From Halolactibacillus alkaliphilus (GTDB lineage Bacteria > Bacillota > Bacilli > Bacillales > Amphibacillaceae), in assembly GCF_900115465.1 (NCBI RefSeq), contig NZ_FOWN01000003.1, positions 62,001 through 126,000 of the forward strand: a stretch of 64,000 nucleotides of DNA, written 5' to 3'. The stretch's first letter is position 1, and the number at the start of each line of letters is the position of its first letter. A model generated the notes under the pieces. It saw only the letters and a program-made list of their open reading frames with translations, did no database searches and was not told the DNA's origin. The translations under genes and the position numbers were made by a program. Below are positions 57,237 through 64,000 of the stretch, one piece after another.

Positions 57237-58310
57237 TCAATGAACTTTTATCGCTTCTTCTTGAGCAATTAAACACAATTCTTGCGCTTTGAAGATATGG
57301 TCTTGGGTCATGGCTATTTCAGTTCCATTTAGTGAGTCAAGTATCATTTGACCAAAGAACGGAAAGCCTACCTTGCCCGTTAATGACATATGTTCTACTT
57401 TATCATGTGTCACTAAGAATAAATGGTCACCTGTTTCTTCTGTGCCTACATTGGTATATTTCCTTAATTCAATGGTGCCTTTGGTGCCCGTAATAAACGT
57501 ACGCCCATCACCCCACGTTGGCAAACCATCCGGTGTCAACCAATCTACTTTAAAATAAAACGTTGCCCCGTTCTCACCAACAAGTGTCGCATCGCCATAA
57601 TCTTCAAGCTCTGGCTTATCAGAGTTATAATAATTAGCAACCTTGCTGTTTAATACTTTTGCCTCTTTGTTGCCGGTATAATATAAAAATTGTTCAATTT
57701 GGTGGCTTCCGATATCAGCTAAAACCCCCCCGTACTTATCTTTTTCGAAGAACCACTCCGGACGATTTTCTTTATCTAAACGATGCGGCCCAAAACCTGT
57801 CACTTGAATAACCTTACCGATCGTGCCTGCGTCAATTATTTCACCCGCCTTAATAGCCGCTTCAACGTGTAGCCGTTCAGAGAAGTAAATAAAATACCTT
57901 CGGCCCGTCTCTTTGACTACGCGTTTTGTTTCTTCGAGTTGTGCTAACGTCGTAAAGCCCGTTTTATCAGTAAAATAATCTTTACCACTTTGCATTACTT
58001 TATTCCCTAATGAACTTCTAAGGTATGGGATGGCTGCTGCTGCAACCATATGAATCGCCCGATCGCCTAATATGACCTCTAATGAATCCACCGCTTCAAC
58101 AAACGGATACGTTTCTAAATATTTCTCCCGTTTTATTTTATCTGGCTCATATAAATACTTTATCGTTGCCCCTGCTTCAATCAATCCATTGGTCATCCCA
58201 TAAATATGACCATGATCGAGTGCCGTTACCGCAACATTGAATTCGCCTGGTTTGACTACCTTCTTACTCTTACCTTTTGGTGCATAATTCATGCCATCTT
58301 TTTTACTCAC
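57237..58310 (-). CDS. Gfo/Idh/MocA oxidoreductase (third paralogue of operon)
   Basis: 357 residues from GTG 58310, six bases after AGGAGG; the longer frame from 58334 covers that site. The N-terminal Rossmann region is atypical: VAVTALDHGHIYGMTNGLIEAG instead of a GxGxxG loop. The middle has DKTGFTTLAQLEE, where family members carry EKP, and the C-terminal domain has DIGSHQIEQFLYYTG. It is more divergent than the two upstream paralogues and may act on a different intermediate. Last gene of the AraC-led operon. Confidence 0.8.
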   Translation of the reverse strand: MSKKDGMNYAPKGKSKKVVKPGEFNVAVTALDHGHIYGMTNGLIEAGATIKYLYEPDKIKREKYLETYPFVEAVDSLEVILGDRAIHMVAAAAIPYLRSSLGNKVMQSGKDYFTDKTGFTTLAQLEETKRVVKETGRRYFIYFSERLHVEAAIKAGEIIDAGTIGKVIQVTGFGPHRLDKENRPEWFFEKDKYGGVLADIGSHQIEQFLYYTGNKEAKVLNSKVANYYNSDKPELEDYGDATLVGENGATFYFKVDWLTPDGLPTWGDGRTFITGTKGTIELRKYTNVGTEETGDHLFLVTHDKVEHMSLTGKVGFPFFGQMILDSLNGTEIAMTQDHIFKAQELCLIAQEEAIKVH

Positions 58311-58320
58311 ACGACCCCTC

Positions 58321-59181
58321 CTAAAATAGCTCACGATAACCTAGTTCAATTAAATAATCACGTGAATCTTTTAAACAATCAAATGGATCGCGACCATATT
58401 GATCATCTTGTTCAACAAGTAAATAACGTACCCCTGCATCGAGACTCGCTTCAATAATCGCTTTAAAATCAAGTGAGCCAGCACCAAGTTCAGCAAACTC
58501 AATAATATCAGTAAATTGTTGCATAAACCCTTTAATGTCCCCGGCATAAAGTGACTCAAGTGCAGATTCAGGTACACGATTGACACGGTAATCCTTTAAA
58601 TGAATAAGCTCGACTTTGCCTTTATAACGCTTAATCACTTCGACTGGATTTAATCCGCCTCGGTGCACCCAGTGCACATCAAGTTCAAACCCCAAAAGCG
58701 GTGCTTGACGACGAATAATATCTAATAAATATTCTCCTTCATACTTGGTAAACTCAATATGATGATTATGATAATACAGCTTGATTCCTTCTTCTTGTAG
58801 CTTTTTAGCAACAGCATTGACTTCATGTGAAAACTCAATCACTTTCTCCAATGAAGCCATGGCTTCAAATGGCAACATGCCTATCCGCAAGAGATCGCAA
58901 TCTAACGTGTGACAATCACGGACAATTTTATCAAAATCAGTTGTGAGTGACTCTTGTCCTGGTTGCATCGGTTTTAAACCTGCGGTCATTGACGCCACCT
59001 CAATGCCAAAGTCTTCTGTTGCTCGCTTGATATCACTCACATTTTCTTTTGTCATTGGTATTTGAGATACCTCAATAGCATGATACCCAAGCTCATGTAC
59101 TTTCCTAAATGTTTCATAAGCGCCTAATTGTTCTACCTTCTCTTTTAACATCATTGCTTGCACACCAATTTTAGCTCTCAC
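58321..59181 (-). CDS. sugar phosphate isomerase/epimerase-like TIM-barrel protein
   Basis: 286 residues of the xylose-isomerase-like TIM-barrel family. Likely metal and substrate residues lie in YYHNHHIEF, FELDVHWVHRGG, LIHLKDY and YLLVEQDD. Start GTG 59181 has AAGGAGA eight bases upstream and overlaps the previous gene's end. Relatives are keto-sugar isomerases, inosose dehydratases and 3-oxo-sugar processing enzymes. Partnership with three NAD-dependent oxidoreductases suggests it isomerises, epimerises or eliminates from an oxidised sugar. Substrate unknown. Confidence 0.82.
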   Translation of the reverse strand: MRAKIGVQAMMLKEKVEQLGAYETFRKVHELGYHAIEVSQIPMTKENVSDIKRATEDFGIEVASMTAGLKPMQPGQESLTTDFDKIVRDCHTLDCDLLRIGMLPFEAMASLEKVIEFSHEVNAVAKKLQEEGIKLYYHNHHIEFTKYEGEYLLDIIRRQAPLLGFELDVHWVHRGGLNPVEVIKRYKGKVELIHLKDYRVNRVPESALESLYAGDIKGFMQQFTDIIEFAELGAGSLDFKAIIEASLDAGVRYLLVEQDDQYGRDPFDCLKDSRDYLIELGYRELF

Positions 59182-60184
59182 GTAACCAGTCTCCTTTATC
59201 GATTCGTTTTCCTGTTTCTGATGATTGTTTCATTAAGTCAATCATAATCATTGATGGCAAGGCATCCTCCACCGTAATATAATCATTTTCCCCATGGATG
59301 ATTGCCCGATAAAAGGCTTCAATGGCCTCTTGATGACTCGGTCCATAATAAGATTTTGATTCTATTGATACCTTGTCTTCAACGAGGCACACTTTCCCTT
59401 TATCTGTTGTGTCGAATAATTGATAATCTTTTATTGTGTATTTCCCCTGTTCAAGAATGACTTGTAGTTCAACACTTGAATTGGCCACATAAGCGTTTGT
59501 TGACATAGAAAATCCATGAACTTCCTGCGCAAAGTTGATCTGAGCGACAGCGGTATCTTCCACTTCGATAGGATAATCCGTCAGATTCGATAGACTTGCC
59601 TTCACATCTTTAATATCTCCAGCAATATACTGCATTAAATCATACGTATGAATCGCTTGATTAATAATCGTACCTCCCCCTGCACGAGCCATTGATCCCC
59701 GCCATGGTTTATGCGTGTAATATGACAACGGACGTCCCCAAGTAACAAGCCCTTTGACTGCCAGCAGTCTTCCTTTCTCCTTAGATGCTAGCTTTTCTTT
59801 TAACAAACGAACCGTCTTATTGTAGCGGTTTTGATAACAAACACCTACGACGGCATTAAGCCGTTCAACTTCATCATTTAAATGGCAAGCCTCTTCATAA
59901 TTTAAACCTACGGGTTTCTCTAAAAAAACAGCGATCCTTTGGTTAATCACTTGCTTTGCGATCGGCACATGCAAATCATGAGGCAAACAAATATGAACCA
60001 CATCCAGCTCTTCTTTCGCTAACAAATCATCTACTTGTGTATAAAAAGGTCTGTCACGGTATAACGCGTGCTTTGTCGGATCGATATCACAAACAGCGAC
60101 TAAGTCGGCGACATCACTTGCTTCAATAGCTTGACGATGAACAAATGACACATCCCCAAGACCAATAATGGCGACTTTAAGCAT
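59171..60184 (-). CDS. Gfo/Idh/MocA oxidoreductase (second paralogue)
   Basis: 337 residues from ATG 60184, preceded by AAGGAGAG. Rossmann loop VAIIGLGDVSFVH, the EKP motif in FLEKPVGLN and the catalytic-histidine region TIINQAIHTYDLMQYIAG are all present. It should oxidise or reduce a sugar or polyol with NAD(P). It overlaps the TIM-barrel gene by 11 bases, indicating translational coupling. Confidence 0.87.
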   Translation of the reverse strand: MLKVAIIGLGDVSFVHRQAIEASDVADLVAVCDIDPTKHALYRDRPFYTQVDDLLAKEELDVVHICLPHDLHVPIAKQVINQRIAVFLEKPVGLNYEEACHLNDEVERLNAVVGVCYQNRYNKTVRLLKEKLASKEKGRLLAVKGLVTWGRPLSYYTHKPWRGSMARAGGGTIINQAIHTYDLMQYIAGDIKDVKASLSNLTDYPIEVEDTAVAQINFAQEVHGFSMSTNAYVANSSVELQVILEQGKYTIKDYQLFDTTDKGKVCLVEDKVSIESKSYYGPSHQEAIEAFYRAIIHGENDYITVEDALPSMIMIDLMKQSSETGKRIDKGDWLRES

Positions 60185-60197
60185 GGTCTTTCTCTCC

Positions 60198-61364
60198 TTA
60201 ACGACGCAGGTCAAATTTAGCTTCTTCTTTGATCCGCTTATTTAGTTCATTTAGATATAAATCATCATCAAAATCCTTAAGTACTATTTCTTCTCCTGTC
60301 CAAGTAGATAAATGGATGGCATTGGCTAGACGCACACCGTTAATCCCCTCAGCGCCTGGTGCGAGTAAATCCTCCCCATAAAGAATATGACGAGCAAAGT
60401 TTTCTAAAACGCCGGAGTGCTGTTCACCCCAAGCACTCTCTTCTGTAAATACTTCTGTTGAATAAAGGTCCTTTGTATTCATTTGTCCCATAAACAAACG
60501 TTTCACATCTTCCATATCCATGTTTTTATTCAATATATTTTCTGATTCTTTTAGGCGTTTAACCGTGACCGTTTTACTGTCTTCTACAACAATCTTTCCT
60601 TTATCACCTAAAATTTCTAACCGGTCTGTTCCTAATAAGTCATGTGTACACGTAACAAATACTCCCGTGGCACCATTCTCGTACTCCATCAGTGCTGTTA
60701 CCTCATCCTCAACAGCAATATCACGTCTAAAGCCATGTTTAATTTTACTGTAGACTTTCGTCGGCACACCTGCAATCCATTGAATAAGATCGAGCTGATG
60801 CGGGGCTTGATTAACTAAGACACCGCCGCCTTCGCCACCCCACGTTGCACGCCAAGCACTTTGATCGTAATATGGTTGCGGGCGCCACCAGGTGGTAATA
60901 ATCCAGTTAGTTCGACGAATGGGTCCAATCTCACCATCTTCAACAATCTTTTTGATTTTTTGGTAAAGCGGATTATTTCGTTGATTAAACATCATCGCAT
61001 AGGTCACATCGCTATTTGTTGCAACAAAATCGTTAAGCGCTTTCACTTGTTTTGTGTATACACCCGCCGGCTTTTCGTTTAATACATGTACCCCGTTGTT
61101 AAGGGCAAACATAGCCATCTCCGGGTGCAGATAGTGTGGTACTGTTGTAATGATGGCATCGACCTCACCACTTGTAATCATGTCTTTATAATCGTTATAT
61201 ATTTTTTTATTTGGAAACGATTCAACTAACTGCGATTGTTTTACTTCATCACTATCACAAATCGCGACTAGATCCATACTCTCGACCATACCTTGTTCGA
61301 TAAAACGTGCATACATTGACCCTTGTGCCCCGTAACCGATTATGCCAAAACGTAATTTTTTCAT
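60198..61364 (-). CDS. Gfo/Idh/MocA oxidoreductase (first paralogue)
   Basis: 388 residues. Rossmann loop FGIIGYGAQGSMYA, EKP motif in VLNEKPAGVYTKQ, and the substrate-site block GGVLVNQAPHQLDLIQWIAG. It overlaps the AraC gene by four bases (ATGA). The usual reaction is NAD(P)-dependent oxidation of a sugar hydroxyl. The LNEKPAGVYTKQ loop and long C terminus mark it as a subfamily distinct from the next paralogue. Confidence 0.88.
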   Translation of the reverse strand: MKKLRFGIIGYGAQGSMYARFIEQGMVESMDLVAICDSDEVKQSQLVESFPNKKIYNDYKDMITSGEVDAIITTVPHYLHPEMAMFALNNGVHVLNEKPAGVYTKQVKALNDFVATNSDVTYAMMFNQRNNPLYQKIKKIVEDGEIGPIRRTNWIITTWWRPQPYYDQSAWRATWGGEGGGVLVNQAPHQLDLIQWIAGVPTKVYSKIKHGFRRDIAVEDEVTALMEYENGATGVFVTCTHDLLGTDRLEILGDKGKIVVEDSKTVTVKRLKESENILNKNMDMEDVKRLFMGQMNTKDLYSTEVFTEESAWGEQHSGVLENFARHILYGEDLLAPGAEGINGVRLANAIHLSTWTGEEIVLKDFDDDLYLNELNKRIKEEAKFDLRR

Positions 61365-62215
61365 AACATATACTCTCCCCTTTGATTAAATACTTGTTTC
61401 CGATACGCCGATGGCGTTAGTTGAAAATGTTGTTTAAAATAGCGACTAAAGTGCGCATCACTCTCAAATCCATGTGCCTTAGAAATATGCTTAATCGTGT
61501 ATTCCGGATAACTTTCTAACGCATGGGTTGCTTGTGATAAACGATACCCCATAATATATTGCATGATGGTCTGACCCGCTATCTCTTTAAAAATGTGTGA
61601 TAAGTAAGATGTACTCAAATTCACATGATGAGCAATCCTTTCAATCGTTATGTTCTCGTGATAGTGTTCTGAGATATATTTAGCGACGCGTTCAGCAATA
61701 ATCGTCTTTTCATCCCCTCTCATATTTGGTTTATCTACTACCTGTTCTGTCCCGCGATCGACCGCTAGCAATACATCAACAAGGATGAGCCGCTGCTCAG
61801 CTTCTCGGTGTGGTTCGTCCGCGCCTTTAAGATCAACGAGACGCTCAATCAGTTCTTCAACCTTTCTGATAGCCTTTGGACGAATCGCTCGCATATAGCC
61901 CTGTTTATTTTCTTGAAATATATGAAGGAGATGATCTAAGTTTAAAAAATCTAGTAGCGGTTTTAACCACTCGCGATCAAAATGAATGATGCTCCGCTCA
62001 TAAGAAATAACATCAGAGAAAATCGCTGCCCGGTGAACGGTTTTTCCGTCAATAAAAAGCAAGTCTCCAGGTTTCAACAAATACATATGTTCTCCAATTA
62101 AAAAGCGGCAACTGCCTTGATGAAACAAATAAATTTCATCATGATTATGCGTATGAAACGCCAGCGGATAAGCCTTTTCTTTATACCGATGATTAACTAA
62201 AATGGATTGACTCAT
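61361..62215 (-). CDS. AraC-family regulator with cupin sensor
   Basis: 284 residues from ATG 62215 (AAGGAGGGAAGGGG upstream). The N-terminal cupin-like domain (about 5-90, FHTHNHDEIYLFHQGSCRFL) senses a ligand, and two helix-turn-helix motifs fill the C-terminal 100 residues (ISEHYHENITIERIAHHVNL, then the ISKAHGFESDAHFSRYFKQ helix). It leads the operon and is translationally coupled to the first oxidoreductase, so it probably activates its own operon in response to the pathway substrate. Confidence 0.9.
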   Translation of the reverse strand: MSQSILVNHRYKEKAYPLAFHTHNHDEIYLFHQGSCRFLIGEHMYLLKPGDLLFIDGKTVHRAAIFSDVISYERSIIHFDREWLKPLLDFLNLDHLLHIFQENKQGYMRAIRPKAIRKVEELIERLVDLKGADEPHREAEQRLILVDVLLAVDRGTEQVVDKPNMRGDEKTIIAERVAKYISEHYHENITIERIAHHVNLSTSYLSHIFKEIAGQTIMQYIMGYRLSQATHALESYPEYTIKHISKAHGFESDAHFSRYFKQHFQLTPSAYRKQVFNQRGEYML

Positions 62216-62548
62216 TCCCCTTCCCTCCTTGTATACTTGTATTATAATGTTTGAGGGGTTATAAAACAATGACTGAAAACACTTACATTACCTATATTAT
62301 TGACTGAGACTGTTATTGGTCGATTCAAATGAAGACATATTTCATGCATACGTCATGATTTTTTGGGGTATATAATGAAAGCGGGGAATTTTAGGATGGG
62401 ATGTTTCATTTAAGCGTGGTGATTATCATACTCATATGATAAACGATAATATATCGTCAGATTTTTTATTTAAAAGTATAAAAATATTTTTCCTCGTTTC
62501 AACAAATAACGCTCGAAAACACTGAAATAAAAACAATGATTACGCTTT

Positions 62549-62567
62549 CTTAATGAGAATCATTTAA
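62549..62567. promoter_or_regulatory. Fur-like box upstream of ahpC promoter
   Basis: TTAATGAGAATCATTTAA matches the inner 13 bases of the classical Fur box with one mismatch. It lies immediately upstream of the -35 element. Confidence 0.5.
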
Positions 62568-62568
62568 C

Positions 62569-62596
62569 TTGACTTTAAAAACAAATACTTTATAAT
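62569..62596 (+). promoter_or_regulatory. strong sigma-A promoter of ahpCF
   Basis: TTGACT (62569-62574), 16-base spacer, TATAAT (62591-62596). Confidence 0.75.
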
Positions 62597-62609
62597 AATC
62601 TATATCGAA

Positions 62610-62624
62610 TTAGAATTATTATCG
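62610..62624. promoter_or_regulatory. PerR box upstream of ahpC
   Basis: TTAGAATTATTATCG matches the PerR consensus TTATAATNATTATAA at 11 of 14 fixed positions. It lies just downstream of the -10 element, a repressing position; the -10 itself sits in another half-match (TTATAATAATC). Confidence 0.65.
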
Positions 62625-62707
62625 TTAATCGTTAATTGTACATATGTTTTGTGATTGACGTTAATAATCTCTTATATTATTCAAAATTTAAAGGAGGATG
62701 ACAATTT

Positions 62708-63274
62708 ATGTCACTAATAGGTAAAGAAGTACTACCATTCACAGCACAAGCATTCAAACAAGGGGAAGATTTCTTTGAGGTAACGGAAGCCGATCTTAAA
62801 GGTAAGTGGAGTGTGGTTATTTTCTATCCAGCTGACTTCTCATTCGTATGTCCAACAGAGCTTGAAGATATGCAAAAAGAATATCCAGCATTAAAAGAAC
62901 TTGGTGTAGAAGTCTTCTCAGTATCAACAGATACTCACTTTGTTCACAAAGCATGGCACGAGCATTCTGATGCGGTTGGATCAATTGAATACACGATGAT
63001 TGGTGACCCATCACAAGTGATTTCACGTAACTTTGATGTATTAAACGAAGCATCAGGTCTTGCAGACCGTGGTACTTTCCTTATTGATCCAGACGGTGTT
63101 ATCCAAACCGTTGAAATAAATGCAGATGGTATCGGTCGTGACGCCTCTACTATTATCAATAAAGTAAAAGCAGCACAATACGTTCGCGAACATCCAAATG
63201 AAGTTTGCCCAGCGAAATGGCAAGAAGGTGGAGAAACACTTAAACCAAGCCTAGATATCGTAGGTAAAATCTAA
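62708..63274 (+). CDS. ahpC: alkyl hydroperoxide reductase subunit C (typical 2-Cys peroxiredoxin)
   Basis: 188 residues. Peroxidatic Cys48 is in [12 protein letters not shown] and the resolving Cys167 in [19 protein letters not shown] is the family signature. It reduces hydrogen peroxide and organic peroxides, and is regenerated by AhpF. AAAGGAGG precedes the ATG. Regulated by the PerR-type promoter upstream and cotranscribed with ahpF. Confidence 0.97.
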   Translation: MSLIGKEVLPFTAQAFKQGEDFFEVTEADLKGKWSVVIFYPADFSFVCPTELEDMQKEYPALKELGVEVFSVSTDTHFVHKAWHEHSDAVGSIEYTMIGDPSQVISRNFDVLNEASGLADRGTFLIDPDGVIQTVEINADGIGRDASTIINKVKAAQYVREHPNEVCPAKWQEGGETLKPSLDIVGKI

Positions 63275-63288
63275 GGAGTGATCGTTAC

Positions 63289-64000
63289 ATGCTAGACCAA
63301 CAAATCAAAGAACAACTCAAGCAGTATCTCGGACTGCTTGAGTCTGATCTTATCATTCAAGTAAGTTTAGGCGACGATAAGCATTCGATTGAAACAAAAG
63401 AACTTGTTGATGAAATAAGTCATATGTCTGATCGTATTGCCGTAGAAGAAACCGTGTTAGAGCGGACACCAAGTTTTACTATCGCGAAAAAAGGTGAAAC
63501 GCCTCGTGTAACTTTCGCCGGTGTACCACTTGGCCATGAATTTACTTCTTTGGTTATGGCACTGTTACAAGTTAGTGGCCGGGCACCTAAAATAGATGAT
63601 AGCCAAGTCGCACAAATTAAAAGTATTTCCAAAGAATTAAACTTTACGACGTATGTATCACTTTCATGTCACAACTGTCCAGACGTTGTTCAAGCATTGA
63701 ATATTATGAGTGTGTTAAACCCTCATATCACTCATACAATGGTTGAAGGTACAGCTCATAAAGCTGAGGTTGAAAGCGAAAATATCATGGCTGTTCCAGC
63801 CGTATACTTAAATGGTGCGTTTTTAGAATCTGGTCGAATGACTTTAGATGATTTACTCGCTTTAGTATCACAAGGGCCAGACCCAGAAGAATTAAATAGT
63901 AAAGAGCCATTTGATGTGCTTGTTGTTGGTGGGGGCCCATCAGGTGCGACGTCTGCCATTTACGCTGCGCGAAAAGGTATTCGTACAGGTTTAGTTGCTG
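63289..64000 (+). CDS. ahpF: alkyl hydroperoxide reductase subunit F (5' part, cut by window end)
   Basis: 237 codons are present. The N-terminal tandem thioredoxin-fold domain has the redox pair SCHNCPDVV (near residue 127), then a linker and the beginning of the FAD domain with VLVVGGGPSGATSAIYAARKG. Full-length relatives are about 510 residues. The start, ATG 63289, uses AAGGAGTG, which overlaps the ahpC stop codon. It passes electrons from NADH to AhpC. Confidence 0.96.
   Translation, partial: MLDQQIKEQLKQYLGLLESDLIIQVSLGDDKHSIETKELVDEISHMSDRIAVEETVLERTPSFTIAKKGETPRVTFAGVPLGHEFTSLVMALLQVSGRAPKIDDSQVAQIKSISKELNFTTYVSLSCHNCPDVVQALNIMSVLNPHITHTMVEGTAHKAEVESENIMAVPAVYLNGAFLESGRMTLDDLLALVSQGPDPEELNSKEPFDVLVVGGGPSGATSAIYAARKGIRTGLVA

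Noticed and set aside
58321-59181. TIM-barrel protein as a C-glycoside deglycosidase subunit
   Set aside because: The required small partner subunit is not encoded nearby, so this specific assignment is not supported.

Overview
The window is low-GC DNA with strong AGGAGG-type ribosome binding sites, Bacillus-style regulation (CcpA-like cre sites, PerR, MntR, SAM-I riboswitch, LicT/RAT antitermination) and Gram-positive surface anchoring. This points to Firmicutes, family Bacillaceae or close to it. A saccharolytic, possibly halo-alkaliphilic genus such as Halolactibacillus or Amphibacillus is a guess only. No rRNA, tRNA, CRISPR array, phage or intact insertion sequence was seen.

Region 1 (1-5.4 kb): the 5' part of a membrane-anchored GH43 arabinanase, serC, a HAD phosphatase and a GNAT acetyltransferase.

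Region 2 (5.5-27.9 kb): a nearly complete beta-mannan/galactomannan utilisation locus. A wall-anchored GH26 mannanase with several accessory domains cuts mannan outside the cell. A CUT1 ABC importer (binding protein plus two permeases, no ATPase gene) takes up oligosaccharides. Inside the cell act GH36 alpha-galactosidase, CE7 deacetylase, GH113 mannanase, GH2 beta-mannosidase, a GH130 mannooligosaccharide phosphorylase, and a cellobiose 2-epimerase translationally coupled to a GH130 mannosylglucose phosphorylase. A ROK hexokinase and mannose-6-phosphate isomerase feed glycolysis. A LacI-type regulator and a DUF624 protein sit in the middle. A recurrent palindrome built on the half-site AAGTTATC lies upstream of most of these transcription units and is proposed as the LacI-type operator. 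CcpA-like cre sites accompany some of the promoters.

Region 3 (28.2-36.1 kb): a Crp/Fnr regulator, an unusual CPG-type P1B metal ATPase and an HMA metallochaperone; a stand-alone acetolactate-synthase-like enzyme with a changed TPP-activating residue; two chemoreceptors.

Region 4 (36.1-43.7 kb): a SAM-I riboswitch controls metQ-metN-metI plus an FMN-dependent 2-hydroxyacid oxidase. It is followed by a nitrilase-fold amidase coupled to a GldA-like dehydrogenase, a small membrane protein and a class I aminotransferase. Together they suggest salvage of methionine-related 2-oxo and 2-hydroxy acids.

Region 5 (43.7-57.2 kb): an MntR-boxed Mn/Zn ABC transporter, an amidase, a DUF4153 membrane protein, a cyclase-family hydrolase, a DUF1002 protein, and a licT-bglP-bglH aryl-beta-glucoside operon with two RAT sites.

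Region 6 (57.2-64 kb): a five-gene operon (AraC regulator, three Gfo/Idh/MocA dehydrogenases, one TIM-barrel isomerase-like protein) of unknown substrate, then ahpC-ahpF (ahpF cut by the window end) behind a strong promoter with PerR-like and Fur-like boxes.
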